Origin: Candidatus Saccharimonadia bacterium
GTDB taxonomy: Bacteria; Patescibacteriota; Saccharimonadia; Saccharimonadales; UBA4665
Direction: 5' to 3'
DNA length: 6,591 nucleotides
Assembly: GCA_023268595.1 (NCBI GenBank)
Contig: JALQUD010000053.1
Span: 1-6,591, forward strand
This document shows, piece after piece, positions 1-5,359 of the stretch. Under the pieces are notes generated by a model that had not been told where the DNA came from, made no database searches, and saw only the letters and a list, made by a program, of their open reading frames with translations. Each line of letters starts with the position of its first letter. Position 1 is the stretch's first letter. Both the position numbers and the translations under genes were made by a program.

Positions 1-534
1 TACTCCAACGGCGGTAAGCTGAACCGTGATGACTCGACCAATGTCATGAGCGCCGCCATCTACGACCCGGCAACCAACGCCATGAACAGTGTTCCGGCTG
101 ACCCTATCGGCCGCAACTACCACAGCTCATCATTGTTGCTGCCTGACGGCCGGGTGATCGTCATCGGTTCCAACCCTGGCAACGGAAGCTTCGAGATGCG
201 TGTCTCGGTCTACGAACCGGCTTACCTGTTCCGCGGTACCCGCCCGACCGTCACCAACGCCCCGGCTGCCGTGACTTACGGCCAGAACTACAACTTCAAC
301 GTCAATGCCCCTGGCAAACTGATCAAGCAGGCCCAGCTGATCCGCCCGATGTCGGTGACGCACCAGATGGACAGCAACATGCGTCTTGTCGATCTGCCGG
401 TAACTGTTCAGAACGGCGTGGCTACCGTGTCCGTGACCAACAACCGTAACATGCTGCCTCCTGGCCCGTACATGCTGACCGTCACCGATTCCGACGGCGT
501 GCCTTCGGTCGCCAGCTGGGTGATGGTACGTTAA
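1..534 (+). CDS. Galactose/glyoxal-oxidase-like protein, C-terminal part (partial, 5' end off window)
   Basis: The frame is open from base 1, so the ATG at 46 is internal and the gene starts upstream of the window. The 177 visible residues contain the end of a Kelch-type beta-propeller and a C-terminal beta-sandwich of the kind called DUF1929 or galactose-oxidase E-set domain. The segment RNYHSSSLLLPDGRV (about residues 38-52) matches the galactose oxidase segment with the copper ligands Tyr495 and His496. Here these are Tyr40 and His41 (bases 118-123). VTHQMDSNMR carries the third ligand-type His at residue 121 (361-363), matching His581. From family knowledge, such enzymes are secreted copper-radical oxidases that oxidise alcohols or aldehydes and release hydrogen peroxide. 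The Cys-Tyr cofactor pair lies upstream and cannot be checked, so substrate and activity are unknown. It is followed after 42 bp by the anchored protein at 577, probably in the same transcript. Confidence 0.88.
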   Translation, partial: YSNGGKLNRDDSTNVMSAAIYDPATNAMNSVPADPIGRNYHSSSLLLPDGRVIVIGSNPGNGSFEMRVSVYEPAYLFRGTRPTVTNAPAAVTYGQNYNFNVNAPGKLIKQAQLIRPMSVTHQMDSNMRLVDLPVTVQNGVATVSVTNNRNMLPPGPYMLTVTDSDGVPSVASWVMVR

Positions 535-563
535 GAATCCGACTGACTCCCCAATAGTGGTAA

Positions 564-568
564 AGGAG
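564..568 (+). promoter_or_regulatory. Ribosome binding site AGGAG for the gene at 577
   Basis: AAAGGAG sits 8 bases before the ATG at 577, a near-ideal Shine-Dalgarno match that fixes this start. No terminator or clear promoter lies in the 42 bp after the stop of the preceding oxidase gene, so the two genes are probably co-transcribed. Confidence 0.8.
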
Positions 569-576
569 ATAATCCA

Positions 577-1185
577 ATGAACTTCAATCACAACTTCAAG
601 CACAAGCTTCACTTCAAGTTCGCCCCGCATGGCCCGGCCATGGTGCGCACCATGATCCCGGTCGGGTTCATCCTGGCACTGGTACTGTCGCTCGTCCTGG
701 TCCAGGGCGTTGCCAGCCCCGGCCACGAAGGTGCCAAGCAGGTGAGCAGTGAGCAATACCAGCAGTCACTACAGAGCCAGGTCGATTCCGGTGACGGTTC
801 ACCGGTCAGCGGCCGCGACCCTGCCAACCAGTCACAGACCAGCCTGGCTGCCGCAGCTGCCACGCCATCCGGCACCGGTACCCGTACCGATACGCCGGCT
901 GCTGGCGTGAGCGGTAGCACCGGCAACAAGGTCAGCCCTGACCAGGTCTATGGCAGCAATGGCGACCAGCAGGCCAACGGTATCAACTCCGCCGGCTGTT
1001 TCTACGATTACGGCGTGCCCGGCCAGGAATGTATGCCAGCCCATATGGCCAACGCTGATGGCAAGCTTGATTGCCGTGGCGTCAAGATGCACTTCCCGAA
1101 CGGCATCAAGGTCAGTGGCACCGACCGCTTTAGCCTGGACACCAATGGCGACAAGATTGCCTGCGGTGCCGGCGACAAGCTCTAA
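577..1185 (+). CDS. Membrane-anchored protein with C-terminal Excalibur-like four-cysteine calcium-loop domain
   Basis: The protein has 202 residues. A short basic, His/Lys-rich N-terminus (1-24) is followed by one hydrophobic helix at about 26-46 with no obvious lipobox, which suggests a signal anchor or uncleaved leader with the rest outside. Residues 50-135 form a low-complexity Gln/Ser/Thr/Ala/Gly linker, as in wall-spanning stalks. The C-terminal domain (about 139-202) has four cysteines (141, 152, 166, 196) and ends in SLDTNGDKIACG. This resembles the Excalibur/EF-hand-like loop DxDxDGxxC, with possible calcium-binding positions Asp188, Asn190 and Asp192. The usual Gly after the last Asp is Lys193. 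Cysteine pairing is inferred. The oxidase gene just upstream suggests a joint surface role, perhaps tethering or partnering the oxidase, but this is not shown. The AGGAG site sets the start and a hairpin terminator follows the stop. Confidence 0.85.
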   Translation: MNFNHNFKHKLHFKFAPHGPAMVRTMIPVGFILALVLSLVLVQGVASPGHEGAKQVSSEQYQQSLQSQVDSGDGSPVSGRDPANQSQTSLAAAAATPSGTGTRTDTPAAGVSGSTGNKVSPDQVYGSNGDQQANGINSAGCFYDYGVPGQECMPAHMANADGKLDCRGVKMHFPNGIKVSGTDRFSLDTNGDKIACGAGDKL

Positions 1186-1212
1186 ACCTACTTAACATAC
1201 TGCGCCCGAATG

Positions 1213-1238
1213 AACCCCGCCAGCGATGGCGGGGTTTT
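1213..1238 (+). terminator. Intrinsic terminator after the oxidase/anchored-protein unit
   Basis: A perfect 7-bp stem, CCCCGCC (1215-1221) with GGCGGGG (1228-1234), closes a 6-base loop AGCGAT and is extended by two A-T pairs. TTTT follows at 1235-1238. It lies 30 bp after the stop at 1185. The minus-strand pentapeptide gene stops at 1238-1240, right against the hairpin, so it may also end transcription from that side. The minus-strand T run is poor (TTCATTC), so that direction is less certain. Confidence 0.88.
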
Positions 1239-1876
1239 CAGTCTTCCACGCGTATGCCCAGGTCGGCAGCTAGCTGCGGGGCTATGGCTAACAGCTGGTC
1301 ATGGTCGAGCACTGCGCCACGCATGTGTTGCCAGCCCTTCAGGCCGGTAACATCACACCCACGGAAATCAGCATGCTTGAGCATGCTATGGCTGAACTCG
1401 GTACCATCCAGCTGGCACTGTTTGAAGCGTACGTTATGGAGCATGGCCTGGATGAAGTCGGCGCCGCTCAGGATGCAATCCACGAATTCGACGTTATGGA
1501 GCCGGGCATAGCGGAAATTAGCCAGGTTCAGCTTGCAGCCACTGAAGCTGATGTCGTGGAGTTGTCCTCGGCTGACGTCCCATCCGGTCATCCGTCCGGC
1601 TTCTATAGTCACGCGTTGCAGGCTGGCTTCCGGGCTGCGTACGCCCGACAGGTCGCAGGCTTGCATGGCGCTGTCGCGTACGAGCAGGCGCTCCAGCGTG
1701 CTGCCGCTGAGGTTCAGACGTGCCAACCTGACCTCATCGATGTTCAAGGCCGGTAGTGTGCGGCCGTCCAGTTCGCCGCCGTCGATGGATACTTTCTCAA
1801 CGTCGGCTTCCGGCACCAAGGCCCAGCTGTCCGAGTCTTCGAGCTTGACCGGCAGGCGTGGCTTGGCGATTTTCAT
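1238..1876 (-). CDS. Pentapeptide-repeat protein
   Basis: The protein has 212 residues. About residues 26-180 follow the A(D/N)LxX-like five-residue periodicity of a right-handed quadrilateral beta helix. The clearest coils have Phe at 121, 131, 141, 151, 161 and 171, with Leu/Ile at the intervening five-residue positions, for example LNLANFRYARLHNVEF. The earlier turns (26-110) are more diverged. The tail (182-212) is probably a capping helix region. No signal peptide or membrane helix is seen, so it is probably cytosolic. Some family members (Qnr, MfpA) mimic DNA and protect gyrase; most have no known role, and nothing here identifies the partner. It begins 28 bp after the helicase gene on the same strand, so an operon is likely. 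AAGGA lies only 3 bases before the ATG, which is short spacing. Confidence 0.88.
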   Translation of the reverse strand: MKIAKPRLPVKLEDSDSWALVPEADVEKVSIDGGELDGRTLPALNIDEVRLARLNLSGSTLERLLVRDSAMQACDLSGVRSPEASLQRVTIEAGRMTGWDVSRGQLHDISFSGCKLNLANFRYARLHNVEFVDCILSGADFIQAMLHNVRFKQCQLDGTEFSHSMLKHADFRGCDVTGLKGWQHMRGAVLDHDQLLAIAPQLAADLGIRVED

Positions 1877-1884
1877 ACGTCCTT

Positions 1885-1890
1885 AGTATA
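1885..1890 (-). promoter_or_regulatory. Possible -10 element (TATACT) before the pentapeptide gene
   Basis: TATACT on the minus strand matches the sigma70 -10 consensus at five of six bases and ends 8 bases before the ATG at 1876. No convincing -35 lies 16-18 bp upstream, in the end of the helicase gene. If active, it would give an almost leaderless message; otherwise the gene relies on read-through from the helicase. Confidence 0.3.
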
Positions 1891-1904
1891 CCTCGCGCAG
1901 CCGC

Positions 1905-3758
1905 CTATTTGCCGGGAGGTGACAGCAGGCCTTCTATCTCACTGATGAATGGCGACGCACGTTCAGGGTCGCAGATGAAGACGGTGTGGTGGCGGGCGCG
2001 GGTCATGGCCACGTAGAATAACCTCCGTTCTTCACCGTGCTCAAAATCATCGGCCGAACTGAGCAGCAGGCTGAGTACCGGCTCTTCGGGCTGGCTGGCC
2101 GGAAAGCCGTGCCGGCCGCGGTTGCAGTTGAGGATGATGCAGAAATCCGCTTCCAGGCCTTTGGCGCGGTGGGCCGTCACGAAGCTCAGCCGCAGGCTGC
2201 TGCCGGTGGCTAATTGGTAGTCGAATCCGGGACCGTCCGGTCTTTGTACCGGTGTGAGCTTGCCGGGTACCTCGCTGATGCGTTGGTAGTCGAAGTTAAA
2301 GCGGCCGATGATGTAAACTTCGCTGGCGGCCGTCATGTCTTGTGCCGATTCCAGAGTTTCCAGGGCTGCCAGCAGGGCGGTGGTATCGTCGCGTTTGGTG
2401 CCCAGGCGGCTGACGCTACATGTAGTTGGCGGCCTGCCTGCCGGGGCTTTGAGTTGTTTGGGCGTCTGGTTGGGGCTCCTGGTAATGAAGTCCGAGCTTA
2501 TACCGATCATCGGTTGGCCGAAGCGGTACGTCGTATCGATGTGCACTACCGCCGTAGCGCCGAAATGGTAGCTGAAGTCACGGAACAGGCCGATGTCACT
2601 GCCGGCAAAGCGGTATATCGACTGCCAGTCGTCGCCGACGCAGAAGAATTTCACCGACGGCCGTTGCTGGCGTATCGCTCTCAGTAACCGATAACGGTCC
2701 GGGGACAGATCTTGGAACTCATCGATGATGACGTGCTCCAGCTCGCATCGGTAACGGCCATCGGCTATATAGGCGGTGGCGCGGTTGATCATCTCATGGA
2801 AATCTATCAGGCCGTTACGGCGTAGGTGGCGTTCGTATAGGCTGAGCAGCGGCGTGAGCAGCATCAGGAATTGGTCGGTACGCCGATGCAATGCCTGGCT
2901 GGTGCGGCCCTTGGAGCCTGCCTGTCTGCGTGGGCGGGCCTGACGGTGGAGCTGTCGGATGCTTGCTACATCGCCGTCTCTGGCACGGACCAGCGGTAGC
3001 ACGCTGGCGCATAGCGACAGGAACGGCGCTGCTTGCTCCCGATCTATGGCTTGCCCGTTGCTGCGCAGGTGCAAATAGTCTGCCAATAGGTCACGGTATG
3101 TGCTATTAGCGCGGGTCGTCAGGAATCGGACCCAGCCAGCCAATAATTCCGGGAGCTGACTATCGTCAAAAATCCGTGGATGACGCTGTTCTGTGGCCTG
3201 GACGACCGACAGGCCGAAGGCGTGGAAGGTCATCGGCCGTATGCCCGGCATGGCGATGCGCTGCCGGAGTGACTCGGCTGAGGCCGCCGTGAATGAGATG
3301 GGCAGGATGGCTTCCGGAGCGACGTGGCGGGCTTTGACTAGATAGTGGACCTTGCCGACGATCGTCAAGGTCTTGCCGGAACCGGCACCGGCCACGACCA
3401 AGGTGTTGTCCTCATCGGTGACCACGGCCCGGCGTTGTTGCGGTTCGAGCGAGCGGCCGCCTATGTCGTCGAACAAGTGCCGCTGTCGGCCAAGTTCCCC
3501 GGCCACGAAACGACGGTTGTGGCCAGCGCGTCCGCGGCGTACCCGGCGCACGGCGCGGTGCATGCCCGCCAACGCGATGATGGCCCGCGGTGAGACGGCA
3601 TAGCCGGCCCGCCGCCGCCAATTGGCTGCAGGCAGCTTCCGGGCCTCCGACATGGTTGGTTCCACTTGGCTGTGGTTGAGATACTCCTGCCGTTCAAGTA
3701 ACGACGTGAGCCTGGTTGTTATCCGGCGCGCGGCTGTGGGAAGTGTGGATGTCTTCAT
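1905..3758 (-). CDS. Superfamily 1 DNA helicase, helicase IV-like (UvrD/Rep fold)
   Basis: The 617 residues carry the full set of SF1A motifs. These are the Q-motif region LEPQQRRAV (104-112), Walker A GAGSGKT (124-130), motif Ia near 154-161, TFHAF (177-181), Walker B DEFQD (346-350), motif III GDDWQSIYRFAG (375-386), motif IV DTTYRF (408-413), motif V TAHRAKGLEAD (528-538) and motif VI FYVAMTRAR (581-589). The GDDWQSIYRF segment, the following FG...DTTYRF stretch and the ASPFI tail resemble Escherichia coli helicase IV as I recall it, more than UvrD or PcrA. The protein is expected to unwind DNA 3'-5' with ATP. It is shorter than typical helicase IV, with about 100 Arg-rich residues before the Q-motif instead of a full accessory domain. 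The start is uncertain: no Shine-Dalgarno precedes 3758, and Met36 (3651-3653) is an alternative. The upstream divergent gene at 3890 shares the 131-bp intergenic region. Confidence 0.92.
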   Translation of the reverse strand: MKTSTLPTAARRITTRLTSLLERQEYLNHSQVEPTMSEARKLPAANWRRRAGYAVSPRAIIALAGMHRAVRRVRRGRAGHNRRFVAGELGRQRHLFDDIGGRSLEPQQRRAVVTDEDNTLVVAGAGSGKTLTIVGKVHYLVKARHVAPEAILPISFTAASAESLRQRIAMPGIRPMTFHAFGLSVVQATEQRHPRIFDDSQLPELLAGWVRFLTTRANSTYRDLLADYLHLRSNGQAIDREQAAPFLSLCASVLPLVRARDGDVASIRQLHRQARPRRQAGSKGRTSQALHRRTDQFLMLLTPLLSLYERHLRRNGLIDFHEMINRATAYIADGRYRCELEHVIIDEFQDLSPDRYRLLRAIRQQRPSVKFFCVGDDWQSIYRFAGSDIGLFRDFSYHFGATAVVHIDTTYRFGQPMIGISSDFITRSPNQTPKQLKAPAGRPPTTCSVSRLGTKRDDTTALLAALETLESAQDMTAASEVYIIGRFNFDYQRISEVPGKLTPVQRPDGPGFDYQLATGSSLRLSFVTAHRAKGLEADFCIILNCNRGRHGFPASQPEEPVLSLLLSSADDFEHGEERRLFYVAMTRARHHTVFICDPERASPFISEIEGLLSPPGK

Positions 3759-3783
3759 CGCCGTCTGTGTAACGTGTTAAAAC

Positions 3784-3794
3784 TGTCATTGACA
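3784..3794. promoter_or_regulatory. Perfect dyad TGTCA-T-TGACA, operator candidate
   Basis: Five-base arms (3784-3788 and 3790-3794) around a single base form a perfect inverted repeat. It overlaps the -35 hexamer of the promoter at 3789-3818 and lies 26 bp upstream of the helicase start. A repressor here could control both divergent genes. The nearby XRE protein is one candidate, but no evidence links them. A further TGACA occurs at 3825-3829. Confidence 0.35.
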
Positions 3795-3818
3795 CTGCAC
3801 ATGTGTAAGCAGCATACT
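3789..3818 (+). promoter_or_regulatory. Sigma70-type promoter for the gene at 3890
   Basis: TTGACA (3789-3794) is a perfect -35 consensus and is followed after 18 bp by CATACT (3813-3818), four of six -10 matches. The expected start of transcription is near 3825, giving a leader of about 65 bases. No comparably good promoter was seen on the minus strand for the divergent helicase gene. Confidence 0.55.
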
Positions 3819-3877
3819 AAGACGTGACAAGTTGAGGGTAACGACTTAGTTATTGCGAATGGCATATATGAGGGCAT

Positions 3878-3884
3878 GGGGGGG
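3878..3884 (+). promoter_or_regulatory. G-tract (7 G) in the ribosome-binding position before 3890
   Basis: A run of seven G lies 5 bases before the ATG at 3890. It is the only purine-rich, Shine-Dalgarno-like sequence at the right distance, and it is non-canonical (no A). An upstream ATG (3876-3878) overlaps the run and is out of frame with the gene, but would come into frame with one more G. Confidence 0.4.
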
Positions 3885-3889
3885 TTCCT

Positions 3890-4561
3890 ATGGGTGACGG
3901 TACGGCGGCGAGCGCCATCAAATACTTGGATTATCTTATAGAAAAGGGTCGGGCGACCAATGGCGCGATCAATCCGTTGAAGATCGCTTTTACCAAGGTC
4001 ATGGAGACGATCGACGGCAAGGACGGCTGGCAAGCGGTGCAAGTCAGGAACGTCGATGTAGACGATTACATGAACCGCTTTGGTAACTTGACGCTGGGAA
4101 AATACAGTTCCGACAGCTTGACGGTGTATAAGTCGCGCGTCAAGAAGGTCGTTGAGTGGTATATCCGCTTCCTGGACAACCCGGGTTGGACGCCGGAAAT
4201 CCAACGCCGGAACCGCTCCGGTTCGGGTAGCCGCCAAGGCATCGTGACGAGCATGCCCGTCCCGCCTGCGCCGTCCGTTACGCCTATGTCCGCCGAGACC
4301 TCCGGAATCAACGCGGAATCCTCCGCCGATGTGTCCGAAGCCACGGCATCGCCAGCGCCCATCTCTGTGCAGCCAGCGCCATCGCAACCGGTCCTAGCGC
4401 CTGCTACCCCAGCTATACCATCCAACCCCGACCGGGTGGTTTATCCGTTCCCGCTTTCTGATGGGCAGCTGGTGCATATCAGCCTGCCGTTCAATCTGGG
4501 CAAGACCGACGCCAAGCGCATCGGTGCTTTCGTGGAAAGCATCGCCCGCGACGACGCCTAG
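3890..4561 (+). CDS. Protein with recombinase-like SAM (core-binding) domain and conserved C-terminal module
   Basis: The protein has 223 residues in three parts. Residues 5-98 are helical. The stretch around 51-98 (VDVDDYMNRF, then a linker, SLTVYKSRVKKVVEWYIRFL) has the spacing of the SAM-like N-terminal core-binding domain of tyrosine recombinases, which grips DNA. Residues 105-180 are a disordered Pro/Ala/Ser/Thr linker. Residues 183-221 (VVYPFPLSDGQLVHISLP, then KTDAKRIGAFVESIA) form a short beta hairpin plus helix. I recall this type of module at the C-terminus of uncharacterised bacterial proteins, but cannot verify it here. There is no catalytic recombinase domain (no R..HxxR..Y set), so it is not an integrase. 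A DNA-binding or adaptor role is inferred only. It is transcribed from the promoter at 3789-3818 and converges on the XRE gene, with 12 bp between the stops. Confidence 0.82.
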   Translation: MGDGTAASAIKYLDYLIEKGRATNGAINPLKIAFTKVMETIDGKDGWQAVQVRNVDVDDYMNRFGNLTLGKYSSDSLTVYKSRVKKVVEWYIRFLDNPGWTPEIQRRNRSGSGSRQGIVTSMPVPPAPSVTPMSAETSGINAESSADVSEATASPAPISVQPAPSQPVLAPATPAIPSNPDRVVYPFPLSDGQLVHISLPFNLGKTDAKRIGAFVESIARDDA

Positions 4562-4569
4562 ACGCCTAG
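4554..4569 (+). repeat. 8-bp tandem duplication ACGCCTAG at the 3' end of the gene
   Basis: ACGCCTAG occurs twice head to tail (4554-4561 and 4562-4569). The first copy holds the TAG stop of the gene at 3890. The second copy fills most of the 12-bp gap before the convergent XRE gene. No terminator hairpin is visible in this gap. Confidence 0.6.
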
Positions 4570-4573
4570 CGAT

Positions 4574-5158
4574 TCAGTATAGGCGCAGCTGGGCGTTACG
4601 TGGCCGCTGGTACACGCCGTTGGTTTCGCGGAACTTCTTGCGTGACGATATCCAGGGATCAGCCCGCCACGGTGCCGCCGGCCGGCCATGGAGCTTGAAG
4701 ATATTTTCCACATTGGTTTCCAGCGCTTCGGCGATAGCTATCGCCAGGCTGGCTAATGGCTCCTGTTTAAATTTTTCAATCCGGCTGATGGTCTGGCGGC
4801 TGACATTGACCTTGTCGGCAAGCTCCTGCTGCGAGATGCGTTTGGTTATACGGTGGAGCAGCAGGCTGTTGGTGAATTGCCAACCGTCGTGTTTGTGAAC
4901 CGGGGCATGACGTAGGGTCCGGGTCTGCGGCGTATCGGCCACGCAGGTGTGTGAAGACCGGGCCGTCGTCCGGGTGACGGCCACCCTGGTCGGCGTCAGT
5001 AATGTATTCCGGATCGGTATCCCGGTTTTGGTGACGATAGTGGCCTGATCCTGCATCGTCTCGGAGCCGTCATCGATACGCTCCATGTCATTAGCCATGG
5101 CATCTGTCATGTCATTGCCCGTCTGGGTGGTTGTGGTTTGGTCGTGGGTCGGCTGCAT
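4574..5158 (-). CDS. XRE/Cro-CI family helix-turn-helix protein with long terminal extensions
   Basis: The protein has 194 residues. Residues about 96-157 form a five-helix Cro/CI (HTH_3) domain. The helix-turn-helix itself is QQELADKVNVSRQTISRIEK (110-129), followed by LASLAIAIAEALETNVENIFKL, the usual end of this fold. In front is a 95-residue extension: Thr/Gln/Asp-rich and acidic at first (1-40), then basic and Thr/Arg-rich (45-90). Behind is a basic, aromatic tail (158-194). No peptidase, LexA or toxin-antitoxin partner domain is recognised. The 5158 start is supported by AGAGGA just upstream (AGGA 3 bases before the ATG) and by a promoter at 5200-5229; internal Met17, 21, 25 or 35 are alternatives. 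It is likely a transcription regulator. Target genes are unknown; the divergent promoter region at 3759-3889 and its own promoter are candidates. Confidence 0.85.
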   Translation of the reverse strand: MQPTHDQTTTTQTGNDMTDAMANDMERIDDGSETMQDQATIVTKTGIPIRNTLLTPTRVAVTRTTARSSHTCVADTPQTRTLRHAPVHKHDGWQFTNSLLLHRITKRISQQELADKVNVSRQTISRIEKFKQEPLASLAIAIAEALETNVENIFKLHGRPAAPWRADPWISSRKKFRETNGVYQRPRNAQLRLY

Positions 5159-5199
5159 CGTTCCTCTTCTGCACTGTGGCGTTTCAACGTTATGACAAG

Positions 5200-5229
5200 G
5201 TTATCGCACGCTTCACTGGTAATTGTCAA
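5200..5229 (-). promoter_or_regulatory. Sigma70-type promoter for the XRE gene
   Basis: On the minus strand, TTGACA (5224-5229) is a perfect -35. It is followed after 18 bp by GATAAC (5200-5205), preceded by TGC, an extended -10 feature. The expected transcript start is near 5193, leaving a leader of about 35 bases with AGAGGA just before the ATG at 5158. TGACAA (5193-5198) and TTGTCA (5223-5228) form a loose inverted repeat around the promoter core, which could be an autoregulatory site. Confidence 0.6.
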
Positions 5230-5359
5230 TATAATTTTTTATAACATTCATTACGGGTGTGGTTTATGACGCACGGTAGGGTAATCGTCAGTCTGCGCAC
5301 CTCGCATTCTCCATAAAATCGCATGTCCGCTGAACCGTACACGTTCGACAGGGGTGAAA

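Noticed and set aside
130..756. Long minus-strand open frame opposite the oxidase and anchored-protein genes
   Set aside because: It spans two well-supported plus-strand genes and the gap between them. Its product is His/Arg/Val-rich low-quality sequence with no recognisable domain, typical of an antisense shadow.
1370..1387. AGCATGCT-TG-AGCATGCT, two copies of an 8-base palindrome
   Set aside because: It lies inside the pentapeptide gene and is explained by codons for the repeated SMLKHA-type residues. Nothing suggests a regulatory or recombination site.
1431..1502. 12-base direct repeat ACGTTATGGAGC, 60 bases apart
   Set aside because: It encodes the repeated LHNV(E/R)F of the pentapeptide coils, an internal protein repeat rather than a separate DNA element.
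1301..1756. Plus-strand open frame opposite the pentapeptide gene
   Set aside because: The periodic five-residue pattern on the minus strand is the true coding signal. The plus-strand product shows no domain and no ribosome site.
2214..2687. Plus-strand open frame inside the helicase gene
   Set aside because: The minus strand here encodes helicase motifs III and IV without interruption, so this frame is a shadow.
3755..4387. Minus-strand open frame overlapping the helicase start by 4 bases
   Set aside because: The 4-base overlap looks operon-like, but the frame lies opposite the plus-strand gene at 3890-4561 and its promoter, and its product is domain-free and Arg/Gly-rich.
3890..4561. Integrase/tyrosine recombinase call
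   Set aside because: Only a core-binding-like domain is present. No catalytic Arg/His/Arg/Tyr set and no flanking attachment-site repeats were found.
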